A DNA stretch of 64,000 bases. Source: CAZYYO01 sp964650965. Its GTDB lineage: Bacteria > Bacillota > Clostridia > Lachnospirales > Lachnospiraceae. Position numbers and translations under genes: made by a program. Positions 16,495 to 26,040 of this stretch are shown here, piece by piece; the first letter of the stretch is position 1, and each line of letters opens with the position of its first letter. The stretch is from contig CAZYYO010000001.1 in NCBI GenBank assembly GCA_964650965.1, forward strand, positions 1 to 64,000. Reading direction: 5' to 3'. The notes beneath the pieces were generated by a model that saw only the letters and a list, made by a program, of their open reading frames with translations, did not search any database and had not been told where the DNA came from.

Positions 16495-18417
16495 ATGGCA
16501 AAAAAGAACGTATATGACGAAAGCAGTATCTCCGTCTTAGAAGGATTAGAGGCTGTTCGGAAAAGACCTGGAATGTACATTGGTAGTGTTTCCAGAAAAG
16601 GATTAAATCATTTAATATATGAAATTGTAGATAATTCCGTAGATGAGCATCTTGCTGGGGAATGTGACAGGATTTATGTTACCTTAGAGGCAGATGGCTC
16701 CTGTACCGTAGAGGATAATGGACGAGGTATTCCAGTGGGAATGCATGCAAAGGGAGTGTCCGCAGAACGAATTGTATTATCCACCCTTCATGCAGGGGGA
16801 AAATTTGATGATTCTGCTTATAAGACCAGTGGAGGTCTTCATGGTGTTGGTTCCTCGGTTGTAAATGCCCTGTCATCTTATTTAGACATAGAAATCTCCA
16901 GAGACGGATGGATTCATCATGACCGATATGAGAAGGGAATTCCTACCGTAGAGCTTCAAAAAGGTCTGCTTCCAACCATTGGAAAGACAAAAAAGACGGG
17001 AACCAAAATTAATTTCCTGCCTGACCCAACGATTTTTGAGAAAACAAGATTTAAAGAGGATGAAGTAAAAAGCCGTATGCATGAAACAGCATATTTAAAT
17101 CCTGAACTTACCATTATCTATGAGGATCGCAGAGGGGAAGAGGTAGAGCATATTGAATATCATGAAAGCGAAGGCATTGTAGGCTTTGTAAAGGATATTA
17201 ATAAGAATGCAGAAACCATTCATGATGTGGTTTATTTTGCAGGAGACTGTGATGGAATTCACGTAGAAGCAGCCTTTCAGTATTGCAATGAATTCCATGA
17301 AAATGTTCTGGGCTTTTGTAATAATATCTATAATGCAGAAGGTGGAACCCACTTAACCGGATTTAAGACCACCTTTACCACAGTGATTAATAACTATGCC
17401 AGAGAACTGGGAATCTTAAAGGAGAAGGATATTAACTTCACCGGAACAGATGTACGAAATGGAATGACGGCGGTTATTTCTATTAAACATCCAGCCCCCA
17501 GATTTGAAGGTCAGACCAAAACAAAGTTAGACAACCAGGATGCTTCCAAGGCTACCAGTAAGGTAACCAATGATGAAATTCAGTTATTTTTTGACCGTAA
17601 TTTAGATACGCTAAAGGCAGTGATTTCCTGTGCAGAGAAGGCGGCGAAGATTCGTAAGACAGAGGAGCGGGCTAAGACCAATCTGTTAACCAAGCAGAAG
17701 TTCTCCTTTGATCAAAATGGCAAGCTTGCCAACTGCGAAAGCCGGGATGCTTCTCAGTGTGAAATCTTCATTGTAGAGGGAGATTCTGCCGGTGGCTCTG
17801 CTAAGACGGCCAGAAACAGAATGTTCCAGGCAATCCTTCCCATTCGTGGTAAAATTTTAAATGTTGAAAAAGCCAGTATTGATAAGGTTCTTGCCAATGC
17901 AGAAATTAAAACCATGATTAATGCCTTTGGCTGTGGATTTTCCGAAGGCTATGGAAATGATTTCGATATCTCCAAGCTTCGCTATGACAAGATTGTTATT
18001 ATGGCAGATGCGGATGTGGATGGTGCACATATTTCCACCTTGCTTCTAACATTATTCTATCGGTTTATGCCGGAATTAATCTATGAAGGTCATGTATATC
18101 TTGCTATGCCTCCATTATATAAGGCTATTCCATCTAAGGGAGAGGAAGAGTATCTGTATGATGATGCGGCTTTGGAAAAATACAGAAGAACCCATAAGGG
18201 AAGCTTCACGCTGCAAAGATACAAAGGTCTTGGAGAGATGGATGCCCAGCAGTTATGGGAGACAACCCTTGACCCGAAGCATCGAATGATGAAACGGGTA
18301 GAGATTGAGGACGGTAGAATGGCATCGGATGTGACAGAGATGCTAATGGGAAATGAAGTACCTCCCCGTAGGGCATTTATTTATGACCATGCCCATGATG
18401 CAGAACTTGATGTGTAG
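16495..18417 (+). CDS. parE: DNA topoisomerase IV subunit B-like (type IIA, ATPase subunit)
   Basis: 640-residue ATPase subunit of a type IIA topoisomerase. GHKL ATPase motifs are EIVDNSVDEHLAG, DNGRGIPVGMH and TSGGLHGVGSSVVNAL; the TOPRIM part has IVEGDSAGGSAK and the metal-binding DADVDGAHI; the C-terminal QRYKGLGEMDAQQLWETT is conserved. The reading frame is open from 16414, but AAAGGA at 16481-16486 indicates the ATG at 16495 (MAKKNVYDES). The start at 16486 is possible. The pair with 18439 lies away from any dnaA-recF context, so I call it ParE rather than GyrB, with some reserve. Confidence 0.85.
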   Translation: MAKKNVYDESSISVLEGLEAVRKRPGMYIGSVSRKGLNHLIYEIVDNSVDEHLAGECDRIYVTLEADGSCTVEDNGRGIPVGMHAKGVSAERIVLSTLHAGGKFDDSAYKTSGGLHGVGSSVVNALSSYLDIEISRDGWIHHDRYEKGIPTVELQKGLLPTIGKTKKTGTKINFLPDPTIFEKTRFKEDEVKSRMHETAYLNPELTIIYEDRRGEEVEHIEYHESEGIVGFVKDINKNAETIHDVVYFAGDCDGIHVEAAFQYCNEFHENVLGFCNNIYNAEGGTHLTGFKTTFTTVINNYARELGILKEKDINFTGTDVRNGMTAVISIKHPAPRFEGQTKTKLDNQDASKATSKVTNDEIQLFFDRNLDTLKAVISCAEKAAKIRKTEERAKTNLLTKQKFSFDQNGKLANCESRDASQCEIFIVEGDSAGGSAKTARNRMFQAILPIRGKILNVEKASIDKVLANAEIKTMINAFGCGFSEGYGNDFDISKLRYDKIVIMADADVDGAHISTLLLTLFYRFMPELIYEGHVYLAMPPLYKAIPSKGEEEYLYDDAALEKYRRTHKGSFTLQRYKGLGEMDAQQLWETTLDPKHRMMKRVEIEDGRMASDVTEMLMGNEVPPRRAFIYDHAHDAELDV

Positions 18418-18438
18418 TGAAACATAAAGGAGTGTAAG

Positions 18439-20676
18439 ATGTCTCAAAGTGAACAGTTGATTCGGACTGAATATTCCGAAATAATGCAAAAATCATATAT
18501 CGATTATGCCATGAGCGTAATTATCAGCCGTGCCCTGCCTGACGTAAGGGACGGATTAAAGCCGGTACAGCGTAGAACCTTATACGATATGTATGAATTG
18601 GGAATCCGCTATGACAGACCCTATCGTAAGTCGGCAAGAATCGTTGGAGATACTATGGGTAAATATCATCCCCATGGTGACAGCTCCATTTATGATGCGT
18701 TGGTTGTTATGTCCCAGGAATTTAAGAAGGGACTTCCTTTAGTAGATGGTCATGGTAACTTTGGTTCCATCGAAGGGGATGGCGCCGCAGCAATGCGATA
18801 CACAGAAGCCAGACTTCAGAAGATTACCCAGGAAGCCTATCTGGCAGACCTGGATAAGGATGTAGTTGACTTTATGCCCAACTTTGATGAAACAGAAAAG
18901 GAACCGGTGGTTCTTCCTGTAAAGGTGCCTAATCTTCTGTTAAATGGAGCAGAGGGTATTGCGGTAGGTATGGCTACCAGTATTCCGCCTCATAATTTCG
19001 GAGAAGTGATTGATGGTGTGATTGCATACATGAAAAATCCGGATATTAATACCAGACAGATGATGGAATATATTCCTGGTCCAGATTTTCCTACCGGTGG
19101 AATTGTAACCAATAAGGACGAGCTGCTTGCGATTTATTCCACAGGAGTAGGCAAGATTAAGCTTCGTGGCAAGGTAGAGATTGAGAAGATGAAAGGCGGC
19201 AAGGAATGTATTGTTGTCACAGAAATCCCTTACACCATGATTGGTGCCAATATTGGTAAATTCTTAAATGACGTATATTCTCTGGTAGAAACCAAGAAAA
19301 CCAACGATATTGTTGACATTTCAAATCAGTCCTCTAAGGATGGCATTCGGATTGTTATTGAGCTTCGTAAGGGTGCAGATGTAAATAACATGTGCAACCT
19401 GTTATACAAGAAAACAAGACTGGAGGATACCTTTGGAGTTAATATGCTGGCGGTAGCAGATGGCAAGCCGGAAACCATGGGAATTGTTCCGATTATTCGT
19501 CATCATGTAAATTTCCAGTATGAGCTGGCTACCAGAAAATATACCACCTTGTTAAAGCAGGAGCGGGAGAAGAAGGAAATCCAGGAAGGATTAATTAAGG
19601 CTTGTGATGTCATTGATTTGATTATTGAAATCCTTCGTGGCAGTAAAAATGTTGGAGATGCCAAGGATTGCTTGATTAACGGAAATACGGCAAATATAAA
19701 GTTCCGTTCTGAGCAATCAAAAAAAGATGCAGCACAGCTTTGCTTTACGGAGCGTCAGGCAACAGCCATTCTTGAAATGCGTCTTAGAAAATTAATCGGA
19801 TTAGAGATTGAGGCACTGCGCAAGGATTATGCGGAAACCATGCAAAATATCCAGACCTACTCTGAAATCTTAGAAAACCGTGGAACTATGGCAAAAGTAA
19901 TTATCAAGGAGCTTCAGGGTTATAAGAAGGAATATGACGGGGAAAGAAAGACGGTCATTGATAATGTAGAGGCTGCAGTAGTAGAAGAAAAGCCAATTGA
20001 GGAAATTGATGTGGCAATTCTTCTGGATCGATTTGCCTATGGTCGTGTGGTAGATTTGGCAACCTATGAGCGAAACAAAGAGGCGGCAGACAACGAATGT
20101 AAGCAGATTATTTTCTGTAAGAATACGGACAAGTTTGCCATCTTTACCAATACGGGACAGATGCATCTGGCCAAGGTGTTAGACCTTCCCTTTGGAAAAT
20201 TCCGTGATAAGGGACAGCCGATAGATAATATCAGTAAATTTGACAGCAGCGTAGAGCAGGTGTTATTTATGGAAGCACTGGGCAATTTGTTAGATAAGAA
20301 GATGATTTTTGGAACGAAAAACGGCATGATTAAATTAGTGGATGGCTCTGAATTTGTAGTCTCTAAACGAACCACGGCGGCTACCAAGCTGGCAGAAAAT
20401 GACGAGCTGTTGATTGCCCAGGTAGTTCATGGGGATGATACCTTGATTATGCAGTCTGCTGGAAATGTATTTTTGCGTATTGAGGCTGCCACCATTCCTG
20501 AAAAGAAAAAGGGTGCTGTTGGCGTACGAGGAATCCGTCTGGATGCCAATGATTCTCTGGAGGCAATTTATCTGTTAAGTCCAGGAGAAAATGTTATGGT
20601 GAAGGTGAAGGGCAAGGAATTCGCCTTGAACCGGCTTCATATAGGAAAACGAGATACGAAGGGTGTCAAAAAATAA
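18439..20676 (+). CDS. parC: DNA topoisomerase IV subunit A-like (breakage-reunion subunit)
   Basis: 745-residue cleavage subunit. It shows SYIDYAMSVIISRALPDVRD, GLKPVQRRTLYDMYELG, the KYHPHGDSSIYDALV helix and the active-site tyrosine in AMRYTEARL; the C-terminal part is a beta-pinwheel of modest length. I do not find the GyrA-box QRRGGKG, which favours topoisomerase IV over gyrase. Starts 21 nt after parE and its stop overlaps the folC start by 1 nt. Confidence 0.87.
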   Translation: MSQSEQLIRTEYSEIMQKSYIDYAMSVIISRALPDVRDGLKPVQRRTLYDMYELGIRYDRPYRKSARIVGDTMGKYHPHGDSSIYDALVVMSQEFKKGLPLVDGHGNFGSIEGDGAAAMRYTEARLQKITQEAYLADLDKDVVDFMPNFDETEKEPVVLPVKVPNLLLNGAEGIAVGMATSIPPHNFGEVIDGVIAYMKNPDINTRQMMEYIPGPDFPTGGIVTNKDELLAIYSTGVGKIKLRGKVEIEKMKGGKECIVVTEIPYTMIGANIGKFLNDVYSLVETKKTNDIVDISNQSSKDGIRIVIELRKGADVNNMCNLLYKKTRLEDTFGVNMLAVADGKPETMGIVPIIRHHVNFQYELATRKYTTLLKQEREKKEIQEGLIKACDVIDLIIEILRGSKNVGDAKDCLINGNTANIKFRSEQSKKDAAQLCFTERQATAILEMRLRKLIGLEIEALRKDYAETMQNIQTYSEILENRGTMAKVIIKELQGYKKEYDGERKTVIDNVEAAVVEEKPIEEIDVAILLDRFAYGRVVDLATYERNKEAADNECKQIIFCKNTDKFAIFTNTGQMHLAKVLDLPFGKFRDKGQPIDNISKFDSSVEQVLFMEALGNLLDKKMIFGTKNGMIKLVDGSEFVVSKRTTAATKLAENDELLIAQVVHGDDTLIMQSAGNVFLRIEAATIPEKKKGAVGVRGIRLDANDSLEAIYLLSPGENVMVKVKGKEFALNRLHIGKRDTKGVKK

Positions 20677-21965
20677 TGCTTACCATAAAAGAAGCTGACA
20701 ACTTTATGAATCAGGCAAAAGCCTTGGGAAGTATCCTGGGGCTTGATTCTATTACCATGCTGTTAAAGTATCTGGATAATCCACAGGAGAAAACCCCCTG
20801 TATTCATGTAACAGGCACCAATGGAAAGGGCTCAACCATTAGCTTTTTATCGGCAATCCTCATGGAATGCGGTTATCGCGTAGCTTGCTTTACTTCCCCT
20901 GCTGTGTTTCATGAAAGAGAACGCTACACCTGTAATGGCATATGGATTACCCAGGAGGAATATCTTACTTATCTTCAGGTCATTCAACAGGCCAGTGCCC
21001 GCATGGTTCGGGAGCATGGAACCCATCCTACGGTATTTGAGATTGAAACTGCGTTAGCTTTTCTTTACTTTGAAAATAAGCAATGTGACCTGGCTATTGT
21101 AGAAGTAGGAATGGGAGGAGCTGGGGATGCCACAAATGTGCTAACTTCCAATATCTGCAGTGTTTTTACCTCCATTGGGATGGATCACATGCAGTTTCTG
21201 GGAGATACCTTAGAGCAGATTACACAACAAAAAGCCGGCATTATGAAAGCAGGCTGTCCAGCAGTAAGTATCTGGCAGGAGCCTCAGGTGATTTCAACCT
21301 TGCAGGAGCATGCACATAGGCTCTCTTGTAAACTGACAGTTGCAGATAAATCGGCTGTAGAGGTAATCAGTCAGATTCCATTAACCTTTTCCTATCAGGA
21401 GTATGAGAAGGTGTGCCCTACCTTACTGGGAAGCTTTCAGCTGGAGAATGCAGTGCTGGCCTGTACTGTGGTACAGGTACTGGTAGCTTTGGGTTATAAC
21501 TGCCCCAAGGACAGGGTATTATCCGGTATCACCAAGGCCAGCTGGCCGGGAAGAATGGAGTGTATCTCCAGGGCTCCCGAGATATATTTAGACGGTGCAC
21601 ACAATGTGCCGGCCGCACTTCGTCTTAGGGAAACCCTGGAATTATATTTTACAAACCGAAGAATTACATATATAATAGGTGTGCTAAAGGATAAGGAATA
21701 TGAAAAGGTGCTGGATATTCTTATGGATTTCCCAGAAGATGTGATTGTAGTTCAGCCCAATAATGTAAGAGCTTTGGATGGCTCTGTCTTATATCAGGCA
21801 GTACATGCCAGATGTGAAAATGTGTTGTTGGCAGAATCTATGAAGGAAGCAGCGGAAGCTATATTGACTAAGTCCAGAGATGTGGTCATTGCCTTTGGCT
21901 CCTTATCTTATCTAAAGGAGATAAAAGAAGCTCTATTACATGGAATCGAGGATGAAAATGTTTGA
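20676..21965 (+). CDS. folC: Bifunctional folylpolyglutamate/dihydrofolate synthase
   Basis: Adds glutamate to dihydropteroate and extends the folate polyglutamate tail, using ATP. The 429-residue product has the Mur-ligase-type P-loop TGTNGKGS (46-53), VEVGMGGAGDATNVL and the C-terminal YLDGAHNVPAALRL. Its ATG overlaps the parC stop (TAATG), and its own end overlaps the folE start region, so it is embedded in a tightly packed operon. First gene of the folate group. Confidence 0.96.
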   Translation: MLTIKEADNFMNQAKALGSILGLDSITMLLKYLDNPQEKTPCIHVTGTNGKGSTISFLSAILMECGYRVACFTSPAVFHERERYTCNGIWITQEEYLTYLQVIQQASARMVREHGTHPTVFEIETALAFLYFENKQCDLAIVEVGMGGAGDATNVLTSNICSVFTSIGMDHMQFLGDTLEQITQQKAGIMKAGCPAVSIWQEPQVISTLQEHAHRLSCKLTVADKSAVEVISQIPLTFSYQEYEKVCPTLLGSFQLENAVLACTVVQVLVALGYNCPKDRVLSGITKASWPGRMECISRAPEIYLDGAHNVPAALRLRETLELYFTNRRITYIIGVLKDKEYEKVLDILMDFPEDVIVVQPNNVRALDGSVLYQAVHARCENVLLAESMKEAAEAILTKSRDVVIAFGSLSYLKEIKEALLHGIEDENV

Positions 21966-22524
21966 TACAGATAAAATAAAACAGGGAGTTCGTCTGATTT
22001 TAGAAGGAATTGGAGAAGATCCTAATAGAGAAGGATTAATTGATACGCCGGAACGCATTTCCCGTATGTATCAGGAAATCTACGGTGGATTACAACTAGA
22101 TGCCAAAGAGCCATTGTCAAAACGCTTTCATGCGATTAGCAATGAAATGGTATTAGAAAAAAATATTGTATTTTATTCTACCTGTGAGCATCATCTGCTT
22201 CCCTTTTTTGGAAAAGCTCATGTAGCCTATATTCCTAATGAGGAAGTGGTGGGAATTAGTAAGCTGGCTCGTACCGTAGAGGTGTTTGCCAGAAGGCCAC
22301 AGATTCAGGAACAGCTCACTGCTCAGATTGCTGATGCAATTATGCAGGAATTACATCCCAAGGGGGCTATGGTTATGATAGAAGCAGAGCATATGTGTAT
22401 GTCTATGCGAGGAATTAAGAAGCCGGGAAGCAAAACCATGACCTATGTTACCAGAGGAGCTTTTGCAGAGAACGAGAAGCTGCAGGAAAAGTTCTTTCAG
22501 ATGATTCAGTGGGAGTCAAAATGA
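21958..22524 (+). CDS. folE: GTP cyclohydrolase I
   Basis: Converts GTP to 7,8-dihydroneopterin triphosphate, the entry step of folate synthesis. In the 188-residue product the zinc ligands are Cys76 and His79 (STCEHHLLPFF) and Cys147 (HMCMSMRG); GEDPNREGLIDTPERI and VEVFARRPQIQE are family motifs. The frame is open from 21940, but GAGG at 21948-21951 best serves the ATG at 21958 (MFDTDKI). It overlaps the folC end by 8 nt and the next gene by 4 nt (ATGA). Confidence 0.96.
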   Translation: MFDTDKIKQGVRLILEGIGEDPNREGLIDTPERISRMYQEIYGGLQLDAKEPLSKRFHAISNEMVLEKNIVFYSTCEHHLLPFFGKAHVAYIPNEEVVGISKLARTVEVFARRPQIQEQLTAQIADAIMQELHPKGAMVMIEAEHMCMSMRGIKKPGSKTMTYVTRGAFAENEKLQEKFFQMIQWESK

Positions 22525-23057
22525 AATATTTAAACCGATTAATTCATCACGAAAGTTACCGGGCAGTCTATCAGCAGCTGGTGGAGTTGGAAGAAGACCG
22601 CATGTATTGCAAGCATGACATGAACCACTTTCTGGATGTGGCAAGGCTGGCAGCAAATATTAACATGGAGAAAAATCTGCAGGTGGATCTGGAAATGATT
22701 TATCTGTGTGCTTTTCTGCACGATATTGGCAGGGGAATAAATGATAAGAAACAAATCTCTCATAGTCAGGCTTCGGCAAATCTGGCAAGGGAGATTTTGT
22801 TGCATATAGACTATCCTACACAGCAGATGGAGACAATTCTTTATGCCATTACAAGGCATGGGACCCGAGGCAATGTAGATTTGCTGTTACAGAATGAATA
22901 TATGGCAGGATTTTTTACCGCAGGAGATGATGTGCCTGGTAAGCTTACCTTTTTACTGCAAACTGCAGACCAGCTGTCCAGATCCTGTTACCTGTGCCCG
23001 GTTGAAGCATCCTGCAAATGGAAGGAACAGGAAAAAATCAAAAAGATTGTGAGGTAA
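22521..23057 (+). CDS. HD-domain phosphohydrolase in the folate operon
   Basis: 178-residue HD-superfamily protein. Metal-binding candidates are His32-Asp33 and His36 (CKHDMNHFLDVARLA), His67-Asp68 (CAFLHDIGRG), His80/81 region (ISHSQASA), and Asp150 (LQTADQLSRS). A C-terminal Cys group, CYLCPVEASC, follows. Starts at ATGA overlapping the folE stop, with GGGAG 5 nt upstream; folP follows 4 nt later. The exact substrate is unknown. Its place between folE and folP suggests action on a pterin phosphate, since no Nudix-type FolQ is visible in the operon; this is inference. Confidence 0.85.
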   Translation: MKYLNRLIHHESYRAVYQQLVELEEDRMYCKHDMNHFLDVARLAANINMEKNLQVDLEMIYLCAFLHDIGRGINDKKQISHSQASANLAREILLHIDYPTQQMETILYAITRHGTRGNVDLLLQNEYMAGFFTAGDDVPGKLTFLLQTADQLSRSCYLCPVEASCKWKEQEKIKKIVR

Positions 23058-23061
23058 AAAC

Positions 23062-23889
23062 ATGCAAATTGGAAATCAAATTATGGACTTAAAGCATCAT
23101 ACCTTTGTTATGGGAATCTTAAATGTAACTCCGGATTCTTTTTCTGATGGGGGAAGCTATACGTCAGTGGACCAGGCTTTGTATCACGCCCAGGAAATGA
23201 TAGAACAGGGGGCAGCGATTATTGATGTGGGGGGAGAATCTACCAGACCCGGCTATCAAATGGTCAGTGACCAGGAAGAGATACAGCGTACTGCTCCGGT
23301 GATTCATGCAATCAAAAGCAGGTTTGATATCCCCGTATCCCTAGACACCTATAAATCCGCGGTTGCAATGGAAGGAATCAAGGCAGGGGCGGATATCATC
23401 AATGATATCTGGGGCTTACAATATGATGCCAGGCTGGGAAATATCATTGCCGATACAGGCGTTACTTACATTCTTATGCATAACAGACAAGAGCCAAGTC
23501 AACAGCTGTCTATGAAGGAATTTCTCCAGCAGGCACACCAGGATGTGGAACGAGCCTTATCCTATGGAATAAAGCCTCAGCAGTTAATTTATGACCCGGG
23601 AATTGGATTTGCCAAGTCTCAGGAGGACAATCTGCTGATTTTAGGGAATTTACAGAAGCTTCAGACCCTGTCTTGTCCGTTACTTTTAGGAACCTCTAGA
23701 AAGTCGGTGATTCATTATGTTTTAGATACACCCATAGACCAACGTCTGGAGGGGACACTGGCAACTACCGCCATGGCAGTGAATGCGCATGTGGGCATCG
23801 TTCGTGTTCATGATGTTCTTGAAAATGTAAGATTTATTAAAATGATGGAAGAAATGAGAGATCGATATGATGGAACAGATATTTATTGA
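23062..23889 (+). CDS. folP: Dihydropteroate synthase
   Basis: Joins 6-hydroxymethyl-7,8-dihydropterin diphosphate with p-aminobenzoate; the target of sulfonamides. The 275-residue TIM-barrel product has GILNVTPDSFSDGG (about 18-31), IDVGGESTRPGY, DTYKSAVA, and GTSRKSVI plus the terminal GIVRVHDV motif. Normal length. It overlaps the start of folBK by about 20 nt. Confidence 0.97.
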   Translation: MQIGNQIMDLKHHTFVMGILNVTPDSFSDGGSYTSVDQALYHAQEMIEQGAAIIDVGGESTRPGYQMVSDQEEIQRTAPVIHAIKSRFDIPVSLDTYKSAVAMEGIKAGADIINDIWGLQYDARLGNIIADTGVTYILMHNRQEPSQQLSMKEFLQQAHQDVERALSYGIKPQQLIYDPGIGFAKSQEDNLLILGNLQKLQTLSCPLLLGTSRKSVIHYVLDTPIDQRLEGTLATTAMAVNAHVGIVRVHDVLENVRFIKMMEEMRDRYDGTDIY

Positions 23890-24706
23890 GAATTTAAAGG
23901 TTTTTGGTCATCACGGCGTTTTCCAGCAGGAGAAAATCAATGGTCAGGAATTTATCATCCATGCACAGATTGATTTAAGAGAGAGTATTGCCAGCACATC
24001 AGATGATTTGGCAGACACCTTAAACTACGGAGAGGTATGCTATTTTATCCGTGATTTTTTTGCAGAGAATCAGTTTGATTTACTAGAGAAGGTAGTAGAT
24101 TTGCTGATACAGGAGCTGATGAATCATTTTTCTATGATTCAAGGAATTTCCCTTCAGGTGGGAAAACCCCAGGCTCCTATTGAAATGGAATTTGATAATA
24201 TTGGAATCCGTGGTCACAGACAATGGACGCGCTGCTATCTTTCCTTTGGCTCTAACATGGGAGACCGTTATAAATATTTGGAAGATGCAATAGCCAAGCT
24301 GGGTGACAATACAGGAATTAGAAGAGTGCGAAGCTCATCTGTAATGGAAACCAAGCCTTATGGTGGTGTAAAGCAGGATGATTTTCTGAATATGGCAGTG
24401 GAGTTAGAAACCTATTGGTCCTGCTATGAGCTGCTACAGCTGATTCATACCATAGAGGAAGAGGCTAACCGAACAAGAGAGATTCACTGGGGACCAAGAA
24501 CTCTGGATTTGGATATTTTGTTTTATGGTAATCTTGTAATCAACGAAGCAGATTTATGCGTCCCACATATAGACCTGGCAAACCGATTATTTGTATTAGA
24601 ACCTATGTGTCAGTTGAATCCGGGACTGGTACACCCAGTTTACCACGCAACTATGAAGGATTTACTAGAAGCACTGCAACAGAAGACAATAGAAAAAGAC
24701 ACCTAA
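23867..24706 (+). CDS. folK: Fused dihydroneopterin aldolase and HPPK
   Basis: 279-residue bifunctional protein (FolB-FolK fusion). Residues 1-118 are dihydroneopterin aldolase: GHHGVFQQEK near the start, LNYGEVC, and the catalytic lysine region LLEKVVDLL. Residues about 120-279 are hydroxymethyldihydropterin pyrophosphokinase: YLSFGSNMGDRYKYLEDAI and GPRTLDLDILFYG. Together they turn dihydroneopterin into the substrate of FolP. Two adjacent ATGs at 23867 and 23870 are possible starts, both inside the folP 3' end. Confidence 0.95.
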   Translation: MMEQIFIENLKVFGHHGVFQQEKINGQEFIIHAQIDLRESIASTSDDLADTLNYGEVCYFIRDFFAENQFDLLEKVVDLLIQELMNHFSMIQGISLQVGKPQAPIEMEFDNIGIRGHRQWTRCYLSFGSNMGDRYKYLEDAIAKLGDNTGIRRVRSSSVMETKPYGGVKQDDFLNMAVELETYWSCYELLQLIHTIEEEANRTREIHWGPRTLDLDILFYGNLVINEADLCVPHIDLANRLFVLEPMCQLNPGLVHPVYHATMKDLLEALQQKTIEKDT

Positions 24707-24733
24707 GACATGAACTTACAAAAAGGAAAAAAG

Positions 24734-25384
24734 ATGATAAAAAATATATTGCTAGATATGGATGGAACGGTGATTGATTCTCATAAAGGGATTTATCGAT
24801 GCGTGATTCACGCCCTGTCTACCCTGAATATCCCAGAACCACCACGAGAAGAAATGAGAAAATGTATTGGACCTCCCTTAACAGACACCTTTGTTAATGT
24901 ATATGGGGTAAAAAAAGAACAGCTGTGGCAGGCTATGGATACCTTTCGCCAACGTTATGAAACCACAGGAATGTATGAGTGTGAGCTTTATCCGGGAATC
25001 ATAGAGTTAATTGCAGGATTGAAGGCTTTGGGATTTTTTGTTGGAATCGCCAGTTCCAAAAATGAACGTGCTGTTTGCAGCATCCTAGAGCATTTTCATC
25101 TCATGGATCAATTTGATGGAATTGCAGGCTCTAATGATGATGCAACCATTGAAACAAAGGCTGAAGTGCTGCAGGAATTTTTCCGTAGGCATCCGCAATG
25201 CCAGAAGGAGGAAACAATTTTAGTAGGAGATACCCATTTTGATGCGGAAGGAGCTTTGGAAGTGGGAATATTCTGCTTTGGTGTAACCTATGGATTTGGA
25301 ACCAGAGAGGAACTAGAAACAGCAGGAGCAAGTATTTTATTTGATTCCCCCATGGAGGTGAAGAAATATTTTGAAGAATATTAG
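24734..25384 (+). CDS. HAD-family phosphatase (phosphoglycolate phosphatase-like)
   Basis: 216-residue HAD hydrolase. Motif I is LLDMDGTVIDS (nucleophile Asp8, Asp10), motif II is in VGIASSKNERAV, and motif IV is VGDTHFDAEGA; a helical cap lies at about 15-80. The fold predicts a small phosphorylated substrate, but which one cannot be read from sequence. AAAAGGA at 24721-24727 favours the ATG at 24734 over an in-frame ATG at 24710. It is 27 nt after folBK and overlaps the next gene by 14 nt. Confidence 0.85.
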   Translation: MIKNILLDMDGTVIDSHKGIYRCVIHALSTLNIPEPPREEMRKCIGPPLTDTFVNVYGVKKEQLWQAMDTFRQRYETTGMYECELYPGIIELIAGLKALGFFVGIASSKNERAVCSILEHFHLMDQFDGIAGSNDDATIETKAEVLQEFFRRHPQCQKEETILVGDTHFDAEGALEVGIFCFGVTYGFGTREELETAGASILFDSPMEVKKYFEEY

Positions 25385-26024
25385 AACCAATCGCATCTGG
25401 CAGATTGTTTATCCCCTGATATTATATTATGTTATGTACAATCTTATTTATATTGTCAGTGCCACGTTGCTGGCAAAATATGTTAGTGCAGTATTTTGTC
25501 TCATGATTGCTGCCATTGCTACCATTCCAGCTATTTATAAAATATATCGCAGTCTTTTGATTCCCAAGGCGGACCCCATGATTGCAGTGGGAGATTTGCC
25601 CAGGGAAGGGTTGTATATTTTAGGTATTGTTATCCTGGGCGTTCTGTTAAATGTTGGGATTACTTATTCAGGAATGATGCAATGGTCATCAGGATACCAA
25701 CAGGCCAATGCCACCTTATACAGCGGGGCACTTGTAACTAAAATATGTGCCAATGCAATCTTTATCCCTTTATTAGAGGAATTGCTTTATCGAGGAATTA
25801 TCTGCGGACAATTGTCCCTGTGGTATGATCGTAAGGCAGCCATTATCATTTCTTCAATATTTTTTGGCATAATGCATTTGAATGTGATACAATTTTTATA
25901 TGCTTTTCTTATGGGATTGGCATTATCTGCAGTTTATTTAAAAACGAAAAAGTTATGGGTGACTGTAGTGGCGCATGGCATGACAAATCTGGTGGTAATC
26001 CTATACACCGTTTTGTTGGCTTAA
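25371..26024 (+). CDS. CPBP-family intramembrane metalloprotease
   Basis: 217-residue polytopic membrane protein with about six to seven hydrophobic segments. It carries all three CPBP/Rce1-type motifs: EELLYRG (E136, E137, R140), FGIMHLN, and AHGMTN. The start is TTG at 25371 inside the end of the HAD gene, with a strong GGAGGTG at 25354-25360. The family includes prenyl-protein proteases and bacteriocin-immunity proteins; the substrate here is unknown. Confidence 0.88.
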   Translation: MKNIRTNRIWQIVYPLILYYVMYNLIYIVSATLLAKYVSAVFCLMIAAIATIPAIYKIYRSLLIPKADPMIAVGDLPREGLYILGIVILGVLLNVGITYSGMMQWSSGYQQANATLYSGALVTKICANAIFIPLLEELLYRGIICGQLSLWYDRKAAIIISSIFFGIMHLNVIQFLYAFLMGLALSAVYLKTKKLWVTVVAHGMTNLVVILYTVLLA

Positions 26025-26040
26025 CAAAAAGGAGGACAAC

